A DNA stretch of 10,875 nt, taken from NCBI GenBank assembly GCA_947084935.1, contig CAMTUH010000014.1, forward strand, positions 1 to 10,875, in the 5' to 3' direction. The DNA comes from CAMTUH01 sp947084935. Lineage in GTDB: Bacteria > Pseudomonadota > Gammaproteobacteria > Coxiellales > Coxiellaceae. This document shows positions 1-4,897 of the stretch, one piece after another. Below the pieces are notes generated by a model. The model saw only the letters and a list, made by a program, of their open reading frames with translations, searched no databases and was not told where the DNA came from. The position numbers were made by a program, and so were the translations under genes. How positions within the stretch are numbered: the stretch's first letter is position 1; each line of letters starts with the position of its first letter.

Positions 1-236
1 CCTAAATCGTGCAGTTTCCCTTTTTTAGCTTCTTCCAGCCCTTGCTTGACTGATTTCAATGCCGTTTTATTCTCAAATAGCCATTTCTCGCGAGCCGGGA
101 TCTCGACCATCGGTTCTAGGATAATGCGGTGATCTTTATCGACCTCTACCGTAAAGCCGCTAACACCCTCGGCCAATTGGCCAAGATAGATCCTGCCTTT
201 CGCATCTGGTTTTATATGTTTAATGGGTTGAGCCAT
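1..236 (-). CDS. AbrB/SpoVT-like antitoxin candidate, 3' end outside window
   Basis: A minus-strand gene starts with ATG at 236-234 and stays open for 78 codons to the left edge, where it is cut. The protein begins MAQPIKHIKPDAKGRIYLGQ and continues with alternating beta-type segments ('VSGFTVEVDKDHRIILEPM') and a charged helical stretch ('EIPAREKWLFENKTALKSV'). The short 'DAKGRIYL' strand-turn pattern and the basic N-terminus resemble swapped-hairpin AbrB/MazE-type DNA-binding antitoxins, which often precede a RelE/ParE-type toxin gene. Any toxin would lie beyond the left edge, so the pairing is inference. A weak ribosome site (TAGG, about 10 bases before ATG) is present. An inverted repeat upstream could be an autoregulatory operator. 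The family call is from memory of the sequence style and is moderate at best. Confidence 0.5.
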   Translation of the reverse strand, partial: MAQPIKHIKPDAKGRIYLGQLAEGVSGFTVEVDKDHRIILEPMVEIPAREKWLFENKTALKSVKQGLEEAKKGKLHDL

Positions 237-286
237 AATCGTTGACCTACTGAAATTCATCTGTGATAAGTTAAGTATAGCCTAAA

Positions 287-317
287 GTGGGAATATTACA
301 AATATGCACTTTCCCAC
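287..317. promoter_or_regulatory. Inverted repeat, possible operator of the divergent promoter region
   Basis: GTGGGAA at 287-293 is exactly complementary to TTCCCAC at 311-317, separated by 17 AT-rich bases. It lies about 50 bases upstream of the antitoxin-like gene that reads left. Such palindromes are typical of antitoxin autoregulation, but no factor can be named from sequence. The 237-526 gap otherwise holds only promoter-like sequence. Confidence 0.3.
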
Positions 318-416
318 CATTAAGATCATTTACTCAACCCAGTAAATTACACCTCTTTTTTTAGACCCTATCCACATAAATACCACCTATTTTCAGTAAG
401 ATACAAATTTACGGTA

Positions 417-447
417 TTGACGAACGTTGCCCCCTCGGGGAGTATGT
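417..447 (+). promoter_or_regulatory. Weak sigma70-like promoter candidate for the outer-membrane protein gene
   Basis: TTGACG at 417-422 is a good -35 element. About 18 bases later AGTATG (441-446) is only a mediocre -10. The GC-rich spacer contains the small palindrome CCCCTCGGGG. A transcript from here would carry a leader of about 75 bases before the ATG at 527. Confidence 0.3.
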
Positions 448-526
448 CACCCTCGGTAAATCCATGGAATGAATCGATGGTAAAAGGAGGTTTAACAAAA
501 ACACAGTAAAAATAAGAGAAATTATC

Positions 527-1132
527 ATGAAACATCAATTGGGTTTAACCCTTATCGCCTCCCTTTGTTTGAGCCCCCTCTGTGCTTTTGCAGAGATCCC
601 CGAAGACAATTCCCTCGATTACAACAAAATGTCGGGATTTTATTTGGGTGCCAATGCCGGTTACAGCTGGCTTAATGCCGCAGGACAACACAGCGGTTTC
701 GCGGGTAATCCTTATCTCGGCTATCAATTTAATCCGTACATCGCTTTGGAAAGCGGTTACCTTCATTTTGCCGATAGCACGGACGGATTTCAGAAAAATT
801 CCAATAATTACGCGGTTTATGCGGCTTTAAAAGCAATCCTTCCCATTGGCCAACGCGTTTCCCTCTACAGCAAATTGGGTGCGGCGATGGTATCCAGCAC
901 GGCGCATGGGACAATTCCCAGCTACTCCCCAGGCTATCTTACCCCCAGCTTCGGAGAGACCTCTTATTCCGATACTTATTACACGATAAGCCCCTATTCC
1001 GCCATTGGTACCTCCGTTGCACTCACTGAGCACGTGACGTTGGACTTTCAGCTCGCGGGTGTCATCAACAGTAATCCCGCCCTCCCCAGCGTGATGCTCG
1101 CGGCCACAACGGGACTGAGTTATCGGTTTTAA
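527..1132 (+). CDS. Outer-membrane beta-barrel protein, OmpA/OmpW-like porin family
   Basis: The 201-residue product has a clear Sec signal peptide (residues 1-22, basic start, hydrophobic core, C-A-F-A cleavage site). The mature part alternates aromatic and polar residues in short beta strands: 'GFYLGANAGYSW', 'PYLGYQFNPYIALESGYLHF', 'YAVYAALKAILPI', 'SLYSKLGAAMV'. It ends LSYRF, with the terminal phenylalanine used as a Bam-complex recognition signal in outer-membrane barrels. The length fits an 8-strand barrel with no peptidoglycan-binding OmpA domain. It probably sits in the outer membrane as a surface or structural barrel, and the substrate is unknown. The ATG at 527 is fixed by the signal peptide, but only a weak AGAG precedes it. 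A consensus AGGAGG lies far upstream at 485-490. A lipoprotein gene follows after 15 bases, so the two are probably co-transcribed. Confidence 0.8.
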   Translation: MKHQLGLTLIASLCLSPLCAFAEIPEDNSLDYNKMSGFYLGANAGYSWLNAAGQHSGFAGNPYLGYQFNPYIALESGYLHFADSTDGFQKNSNNYAVYAALKAILPIGQRVSLYSKLGAAMVSSTAHGTIPSYSPGYLTPSFGETSYSDTYYTISPYSAIGTSVALTEHVTLDFQLAGVINSNPALPSVMLAATTGLSYRF

Positions 1133-1147
1133 TCAGAGGAGTGTCAC

Positions 1148-1558
1148 GTGAAGAAAATTATTTTTATAATCCTTTCACTAATGGGTTTTGGGTTGTTAAC
1201 CGGTTGCGCTTCGGTGGCGAATGGTACGCATGAAAAAATCTGGGTAACCACACCGCCAACCACCAACGCCGACTGCACGTTGAAAAACACGCGTGGAAGT
1301 TGGGAAGTCAAGAAGACACCTGGTACAGCGAATGTGCATCGGGATAATCACCCCTTGGACGTGCGGTGCAATAAAATTGGGTACCAAACCGCTCATACGA
1401 GCGTTGGCGATCAAGCAAATGGAACCACATTTGGAAATATATTTCTCGGAGGCTTGGTTGGTGCCGTGGTGGATCAAAGCAACGGTTCTGCTTACAAGTA
1501 TCCCTCAAACATAGCAGTTCCGATGCAAAAATCAGCCGCTTCTAAGAAGCGTAACTAG
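1148..1558 (+). CDS. Small lipoprotein, function unknown
   Basis: This 136-residue protein starts with GTG at 1148, preceded by AGAGGAG at a proper distance. Residues 1-19 form a lipoprotein signal peptide and the lipobox L-T-G-C places the acylated cysteine at residue 20. The mature chain is rich in Thr, Asn and Lys and contains two further cysteines ('ADCTLKN', 'VRCNKIGY'), which could form a disulfide in the periplasm. A glycine-rich hydrophobic stretch ('TFGNIFLGGLVGAVVDQ') follows, and the protein ends in a basic tail. The layout (Cys-Ala-Ser-V-A-N-G start, 'VRCNKIGYQ', late GGLVGA segment) resembles small envelope lipoproteins often annotated as hypothetical. The gene lies 15 bases after the beta-barrel gene and is probably translated from the same mRNA. 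A large hairpin follows it. Confidence 0.75.
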   Translation: MKKIIFIILSLMGFGLLTGCASVANGTHEKIWVTTPPTTNADCTLKNTRGSWEVKKTPGTANVHRDNHPLDVRCNKIGYQTAHTSVGDQANGTTFGNIFLGGLVGAVVDQSNGSAYKYPSNIAVPMQKSAASKKRN

Positions 1559-1574
1559 CCTACATCATGAGTGC

Positions 1575-1607
1575 CTGACGTGATGCTTTTCTTCAGCATC
1601 ACGTCAG
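1575..1607. other. Perfect 13-bp hairpin after the lipoprotein gene
   Basis: CTGACGTGATGCT (1575-1587) pairs perfectly with AGCATCACGTCAG (1595-1607) around a 7-base loop. It lies 17 bases past the stop of the lipoprotein gene. No U-run follows on either strand, so it is not a classical intrinsic terminator. It could protect the 3' end of the mRNA, assist termination, or be a dispersed palindromic element. Confidence 0.6.
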
Positions 1608-1707
1608 ACAAGGATACAAGAACAGTTTAAAATTAACAAAGAAAAGTGGCATTATTGGAACTGAGTATCAAAACGGATAAACCCCAGGCTATAAAAAATC
1701 ATGGAAC

Positions 1708-1897
1708 TGGACTGTCCCGGAAAAACCAGACACTCTCCTCTATAAATTAACCGTAGTTAATTCATAATTCATTGGCGACAGATAATTTAACGCAGAATGT
1801 TTACGCTGTCGATTATAAAACGTTTCGATGTAATCGAAGATCACCAGCCTAGCTTGCTCGTGTGTCTTCAGTGACTCTCGATAAACACATTCCACTT
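1708..1897 (-). mobile_element. Remnant of an IS3-family insertion sequence (3' end only)
   Basis: The stretch contains the last 51 codons of an IS3-type orfB on the minus strand, followed by an end sequence that starts TGGACTGTCCCGG at 1708 and agrees with the TG...CA ends of IS3 elements. The rest of the element (orfA, most of orfB and the other terminal repeat) is absent. The right boundary is near 1896-1900, where transposase similarity stops and BamE-like lipoprotein sequence begins. The scar therefore comes from an insertion followed by deletion. Confidence 0.75.
1740..1895 (-). pseudogene. IS3-family transposase OrfB, C-terminal fragment
   Basis: Reading the minus strand from 1895 to the TAG at 1742-1740 gives 51 residues with the hallmark end of IS3 OrfB: 'ARLVIFDYIETFYNRQRKH', then 'SALNYLSPMNYE'. 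This is the tail of the DDE integrase core that carries the conserved Y-I-E-x-F-Y-N-R and S-x-L-x-Y-x-S-P motifs. The catalytic Asp residues and the OrfA helix-turn-helix are missing, so the fragment cannot be functional. The antisense strand of this fragment now supplies the first codons of the neighbouring lipoprotein-derived frame. Confidence 0.8.
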
Positions 1898-2242
1898 ACA
1901 TTAAGCAATTGTGCCACAAGCGGTAATACCACATTGGGAAAAATGGATCAGACACGAGTGTCGCATCAATTAATTCGTGGAAAAACAACAACTCAGGAAG
2001 TCGAAGCGTTCCTAGGACAGCCGAGCAAAGTGAGCATCGATACTAATGGAAACCTGGTATGGACTTACGAATACGTTAAAAGCACATTAAAGCCGGAGAA
2101 TTTTATTCCCCTCGTCAGTTTGTTTAAGCGCGGCACCAATGACTACCATAAAGAGCTTTTTATTATATTCAATCAAAAAACACACCGTATAAAAGACTAT
2201 GCTTATACATCGAGTACGAGTGAGACGGTGGTGCGCGGATGA
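1862..2242 (+). CDS. 5'-truncated BamE/SmpA-like lipoprotein gene
   Basis: The 126-residue frame contains an SmpA/OmlA (BamE-like) domain: 'LIRGKTTTQEVEAFLGQPS' followed by 'NGNLVWTYEYV', the usual helix-turn-strand layout at about residues 38-75. Proteins of this family are normally lipoproteins, and 'TLSNCATSG' around residue 16 looks like the remains of the lipobox and acylated Cys. The hydrophobic signal sequence is gone. Residues 1-11 are encoded by antisense IS3 transposase sequence, and the listed GTG start has no recognisable ribosome site. I infer that insertion and deletion removed the original promoter and signal peptide, leaving a protein that could not be exported if it were made. 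It is probably a pseudogene despite its intact downstream frame. No adjacent outer-membrane assembly genes are visible. Confidence 0.6.
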   Translation: MSSVTLDKHIPLTLSNCATSGNTTLGKMDQTRVSHQLIRGKTTTQEVEAFLGQPSKVSIDTNGNLVWTYEYVKSTLKPENFIPLVSLFKRGTNDYHKELFIIFNQKTHRIKDYAYTSSTSETVVRG

Positions 2243-2315
2243 AACGTGGATTGGACCGAGCATGAGACCCAACAAACGGCGCAGGCAGACTATCGTCGCA
2301 TCGAAAATTTACGGA

Positions 2316-2343
2316 TTGACTCTTTTTTTCTACCTAGTAAAAT
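2316..2343 (+). promoter_or_regulatory. Sigma70-type promoter of the pentapeptide-repeat operon
   Basis: TTGACT (2316-2321) and TAAAAT (2338-2343) are each one base from consensus with a 16-base T-rich spacer. A start near 2350 would place the strong GTGAGGAG ribosome site (2361-2368) directly in a short leader before the ATG at 2375. Confidence 0.6.
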
Positions 2344-2374
2344 TTGTATTGGAGCGACAGGTGAGGAGATTTCT

Positions 2375-2818
2375 ATGAAGCGAATTGTAATACTTTCTGT
2401 TTTCCTATTCGGTTTTTTTGGGTCATGTGCGCTTGCCAACCTTAAATATTCTCCTCAACAACTGGATCAATTTAATGAGACTAACTCATGCCCCTACTGT
2501 GATCTGAGTGGTAGTGATACGAACGAGCTTGGAATTAATCACTCGCGTGCAGTCTTAAATGGTGCTGACCTGAGTAATGTAACGAGTGAAACAGAATACG
2601 CCATTAATTTATCGATGGCGGATCTCAGAGGCACGAATCTTACAGGGGCTCATCTCGAGGGTGCTGATTTTTCTGAAGCTGATTTTACGGGTGCGGTACT
2701 TTACGGTGCCGACTTTGTGGCCGCTAATTTTTATAAGGCTAAAATCACAGATGCTCAATTAAAACAAGTGAAAGAGTTATGGATGGCTATATTGCCGGAT
2801 GGGGAAATAGCTCCGTGA
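2375..2818 (+). CDS. Secreted pentapeptide-repeat protein 1 with CxxC motif
   Basis: The ATG at 2375 is chosen over an upstream in-frame start because GAGGAG sits 6 bases ahead and a signal peptide begins there (residues 1-21, ending S-C-A-L-A). The mature 126 residues open with 'YSPQQLDQFNETNSCPYCDL': a helix-like lead-in, a CxxC pair (Cys39, Cys42) and D-L-S. Pentapeptide repeats of the A(D/N)LxG type follow from about residue 58 to 122, which are known to build a right-handed quadrilateral beta helix. The tail carries I-L-P-D-G. The protein should act in the periplasm or outside the cell. The paired Cys could bind metal or form a disulfide. No partner can be named. It is first in a three-gene paralogous operon, and its stop overlaps the next start by four bases (GTGA). 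Confidence 0.85.
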   Translation: MKRIVILSVFLFGFFGSCALANLKYSPQQLDQFNETNSCPYCDLSGSDTNELGINHSRAVLNGADLSNVTSETEYAINLSMADLRGTNLTGAHLEGADFSEADFTGAVLYGADFVAANFYKAKITDAQLKQVKELWMAILPDGEIAP

Positions 2819-3294
2819 AAATAATCTCGGTTTTGTTACTAGCAACTTTCATTCTAATGAAAACCATTAGTAGTTTTGCTTTTAATATGACACAGCTTGT
2901 ACAATTTAATAAAATTAATCAATGTTCTTACTGCGACTTGAGCCATGTTTACTTCCTCAATAATCATGCTGACGAGGGTGAAAGCAGCTACAATCACTCC
3001 CAGGCTATATTAGAAGGGGCAAACTTATCCGAAGCTTATTCTGAAATCTCTGATCCCATTAATTTCTCGCATGCGAACCTTAAACAGTCAAATTTACAAC
3101 GAGCAGATTTACAGGATAGTGACCTTTCCTTCACGGACTTGACGGGCGCCGATTTAACCGGCGCTAACTTATCGGGTGCTAATCTTTATCACGCCAATTT
3201 ATACGGCGCGAAAGTCGACCCAAAGACTCAGCTACGGGATGCCATTATCTGTGAGGCTATTATGCCCGACGGCTCTATCCACCATTGTTCTTAA
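2815..3294 (+). CDS. Secreted pentapeptide-repeat protein 2 with CxxC motif
   Basis: The GTG at 2815 is preferred because it overlaps the previous TGA in the sequence GTGA, giving translational coupling, with GGGGAAA just upstream, and because the signal peptide begins there (residues 1-22, hydrophobic 'IISVLLLATFILM', ending S-S-F-A). The 159-residue product repeats the paralogue layout: 'MTQLVQFNKINQCSYCDLS' with Cys37 and Cys40, an Asp/Glu/His-rich insert (residues 47-65), then regular repeats such as 'DLTGADLTGANLSGANLYHA' (about residues 84-133). The tail reads 'CEAIMPDGSIHHCS', adding two Cys that protein 1 lacks. It has the most regular repeat tract of the three. The cellular role is unknown, and periplasmic or secreted localisation follows from the signal peptide. 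Confidence 0.85.
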   Translation: MKIISVLLLATFILMKTISSFAFNMTQLVQFNKINQCSYCDLSHVYFLNNHADEGESSYNHSQAILEGANLSEAYSEISDPINFSHANLKQSNLQRADLQDSDLSFTDLTGADLTGANLSGANLYHANLYGAKVDPKTQLRDAIICEAIMPDGSIHHCS

Positions 3295-3307
3295 ACGAGG
3301 GTTTTTT

Positions 3308-3829
3308 ATGAAATTAAACAACAATTTTTCAGCTCTAGTGGTGGGCGCATCACTCTTGATAATAACTGCGCCTGTATTGGCTCGTGTTCAATATAGCCCT
3401 TCGCAGTTAAAACAATTAGCTGAGACAAACAAATGTATTCGCTGCGACCTCAGTATGGCGCCTCTTTATGTTTCTGATATAGGCCCCAACCACGAAGGTG
3501 CAGATTTACAAGAGGCTAACCTCAGTGATGCAGACTTCGGCATGAGTTTCGCTCACGCTAACTTTATGAATGCTAATCTTTCAAACGCATTCATGACAGG
3601 GCGGGATACAAATTTTTCCGGAGCTAATTTTAGCGGTGCCGCCTTATCCGCTGCTGACATGGAGGATGCAAACTTTTCCGGCGCCGATTTCACTGGCGCT
3701 ATTCTATATGGTGCTGATTTATCTGGAGCAAATTTTTATCAAGCTAAAATTACATCGCAGCAGTTATCTGAGGCCAACTCTATTTCTTGCGCGAGATTGC
3801 CTGATGGTTCGATCGGCCAGCCTTGCTGA
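3308..3829 (+). CDS. Secreted pentapeptide-repeat protein 3 with CxxC motif
   Basis: The ATG at 3308 follows the previous stop by 13 bases, with GAGG seven bases ahead. Residues 1-25 are a signal peptide (ending P-V-L-A). The mature part starts 'VQYSPSQLKQLAETNKCIRC', placing the CxxC at residues 43-46, then D-L-S and pentapeptide units from about residue 61 to 147 ('ANFSGADFTGAILYGADLSG'). The end, 'ARLPDGSIGQPC', matches the xPDG tail of its neighbours and adds Cys161 and Cys173. It is closest to protein 1 in the 'ANFYxAKIT' segment, which suggests that the operon grew by tandem duplication. No convincing terminator follows before the convergent toxin island. Confidence 0.85.
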   Translation: MKLNNNFSALVVGASLLIITAPVLARVQYSPSQLKQLAETNKCIRCDLSMAPLYVSDIGPNHEGADLQEANLSDADFGMSFAHANFMNANLSNAFMTGRDTNFSGANFSGAALSAADMEDANFSGADFTGAILYGADLSGANFYQAKITSQQLSEANSISCARLPDGSIGQPC

Positions 3830-3945
3830 ATGCGACATAAAATTTTTAAAAAGCACATTTATTTTTCCAGCCATGCATTGTGAATCAAAAAAAATTATCA
3901 CTTCCTCTCAATTTTTTCGTCGGGCCTTGCACCGAGGTTCGCACA
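3830..3945. other. AT-rich gap between convergent gene sets, no clear feature
   Basis: This 116-base spacer separates the plus-strand pentapeptide operon from the minus-strand toxin island. It contains A and T runs but no stem-loop strong enough to call an intrinsic terminator on either strand. Confidence 0.5.
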
Positions 3946-4167
3946 CTACACTTTAGTAGGATCCCACCTAGATCTAGTTTTATTTCTACCACAAGCACAA
4001 TTCGTCTCCAAAAAACCTATTTTTTTATTTTCCTTTATTTCGATTACACTGCCGCAGCTTGAACATTTAACAGTCTGTTTCCCTGTTTTCTTATACTCTT
4101 TAATTGCCAAAGAAGACTCCGTAAGTTGTGGATACTTTTTTAAAATGCTATCAGGAAGTTTATCCAT
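3946..4167 (-). CDS. Small zinc-ribbon protein, candidate immunity partner of the adjacent toxin
   Basis: The 73-residue protein has a helical, Lys-rich first half and a four-cysteine knuckle, Cys35-x2-Cys38 and Cys57-x-Cys59, expected to bind one zinc. It ends in a basic 'CGRNKTRSRWDPTKV' tail. GGAGG lies 9-10 bases before its ATG, and the upstream toxin-like frame stops one base before this start, so the two genes are coupled. Small Cys-rich proteins with a CxCG...R-W-type tail recur downstream of EExxH toxin tips in Rhs and related loci, as I recall them. A role as immunity protein or folding partner is inferred from position. There is no sequence evidence for an enzyme. Confidence 0.6.
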   Translation of the reverse strand: MDKLPDSILKKYPQLTESSLAIKEYKKTGKQTVKCSSCGSVIEIKENKKIGFLETNCACGRNKTRSRWDPTKV

Positions 4168-4168
4168 A

Positions 4169-4543
4169 TCAATATCCTCCCCTCAGCTTAATTGTGCTTA
4201 TATCATCATGCAGTTCTTGTATTTCCTGTCGTGTTAATCCCCATTCATAACCTTGTGAAATCATTTGCTTTCGCACTTGAATTTCAGCTTGTGTTACTGA
4301 TGAATAACTAATTTCAAAACCAATTTTTTGCTGTTGCGTATGCAACAATTCTTCGCGCAAGACTCTTACATTATTAACATGAGAATCTCTTACAAGAATT
4401 AAGTCATCACCAAGTGTTACTGCATGCATAGATTCAGGTGGAACACCTTCTATTTTTGCACGGTAATTTAATATTTCATCTGCTTCACTGCCGCTTCTAA
4501 TCTCTACTCCCAATCGTTTTGCCTCAGAGTGTAGATTTTTCAA
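4169..4543 (-). CDS. Orphan metallopeptidase-like polymorphic toxin tip (EExxH)
   Basis: This is a 124-residue frame with only a TTG start at 4543 and no good ribosome site. It is open further upstream to a stop at 4573-4571, as expected for a toxin module that was once translated as the C-terminus of an Rhs protein. The N-terminal part ('GNRTQALKNLHSEAKRLG', partly upstream of the TTG) looks like the usual entry into Rhs C-terminal toxins. The core contains 'VLREELLHTQQQ', where Glu64-Glu65-x2-His68 resembles a variant HExxH zincin site with Glu87 ('QAEIQV') as a possible third ligand. The tail 'WGLTRQEIQELHDDI' is the helical end seen in this toxin group. It probably cuts proteins in a target cell if delivered, but it is now detached from a delivery protein. 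A partner gene follows directly. Confidence 0.6.
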   Translation of the reverse strand: MKNLHSEAKRLGVEIRSGSEADEILNYRAKIEGVPPESMHAVTLGDDLILVRDSHVNNVRVLREELLHTQQQKIGFEISYSSVTQAEIQVRKQMISQGYEWGLTRQEIQELHDDISTIKLRGGY

Positions 4544-4562
4544 TGCTTGAGTCCGATTTCCT

Positions 4563-4643
4563 TTGACCCGTCACATATAATAACGTATCTCCACCCAACA
4601 CCGCTCCCGCAAGGCTCGCATTGATCATCGGCGCCAAAACTCC
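4563..4643 (-). pseudogene. Internally deleted scrap of Rhs core joining the toxin tip
   Basis: Read on the minus strand from 4643, the frame gives 'GVLAPMINASLAGAVLGG' followed by 'DTLLYVTG'. The first part matches residues 287-304 of the long neighbouring Rhs protein, and the second part matches its residues 401-409 ('GDAILVATG'). About 100 intervening residues are missing, and the two parts meet at a shared Leu-Gly-Gly. After V-T-G the frame shifts relative to the metallopeptidase-like tip. The scrap begins immediately after the TAG of the preceding immunity-like gene and in the same frame. Confidence 0.7.
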
Positions 4644-4883
4644 CTACACCTTTCCCTTCTGCAAATTTTGCGCCATTTTTAATAATTCCTCCTTTGTGTA
4701 TTCAAACTCTGGGCCTTCTTCCATCATGATGATTTTCATAATGCAATCACTCAAACTATTCTCTTCAAAACCATCGCATTTATCTAAATATATTTCATGT
4801 GCCCACCTAGCTAACTGAATAATATTAGATCCCTGCTGCAACTGCTTTTCCAATTCTTTACCAAATTCAGCTTTTGTATACAT
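4644..4883 (-). CDS. Small acidic protein, candidate immunity protein for the Rhs toxin
   Basis: The ATG at 4883 is favoured over one six bases earlier because GAGG lies about 8 bases ahead of it, whereas it would touch the earlier ATG. The 79-residue product is acidic and helical ('FGKELEKQLQQ', 'IIQLARWAHEIYLD', 'LSDCIMKIIMMEEGPEFE'), with no signal peptide or membrane segment, so it is cytoplasmic. It starts 14 bases after the stop of the long Rhs gene, exactly where cognate immunity genes are found. The 'ARWAxxIYL' and 'MEEGPEFE' stretches recur in small proteins beside toxin loci as I remember them, but I cannot name a family. Its AT-rich composition contrasts with the GC-rich Rhs gene upstream. 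Confidence 0.65.
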   Translation of the reverse strand: MYTKAEFGKELEKQLQQGSNIIQLARWAHEIYLDKCDGFEENSLSDCIMKIIMMEEGPEFEYTKEELLKMAQNLQKGKV

Positions 4884-4897
4884 CACCATTTCCTCGG

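Noticed and set aside
2246..2374. Upstream extension of the first pentapeptide gene
   Set aside because: It would bury the signal peptide 43 residues in and would start upstream of the promoter and ribosome site.
3880..3945. Possible intrinsic terminators in the convergent spacer
   Set aside because: The best stem is only four base pairs (TCGG/CCGA), too weak to call despite A and T runs nearby.
3636..4062. Plus-strand frames overlapping the third pentapeptide gene and the spacer after it
   Set aside because: No ribosome sites or recognisable domains, and they overlap stronger genes on both sides.
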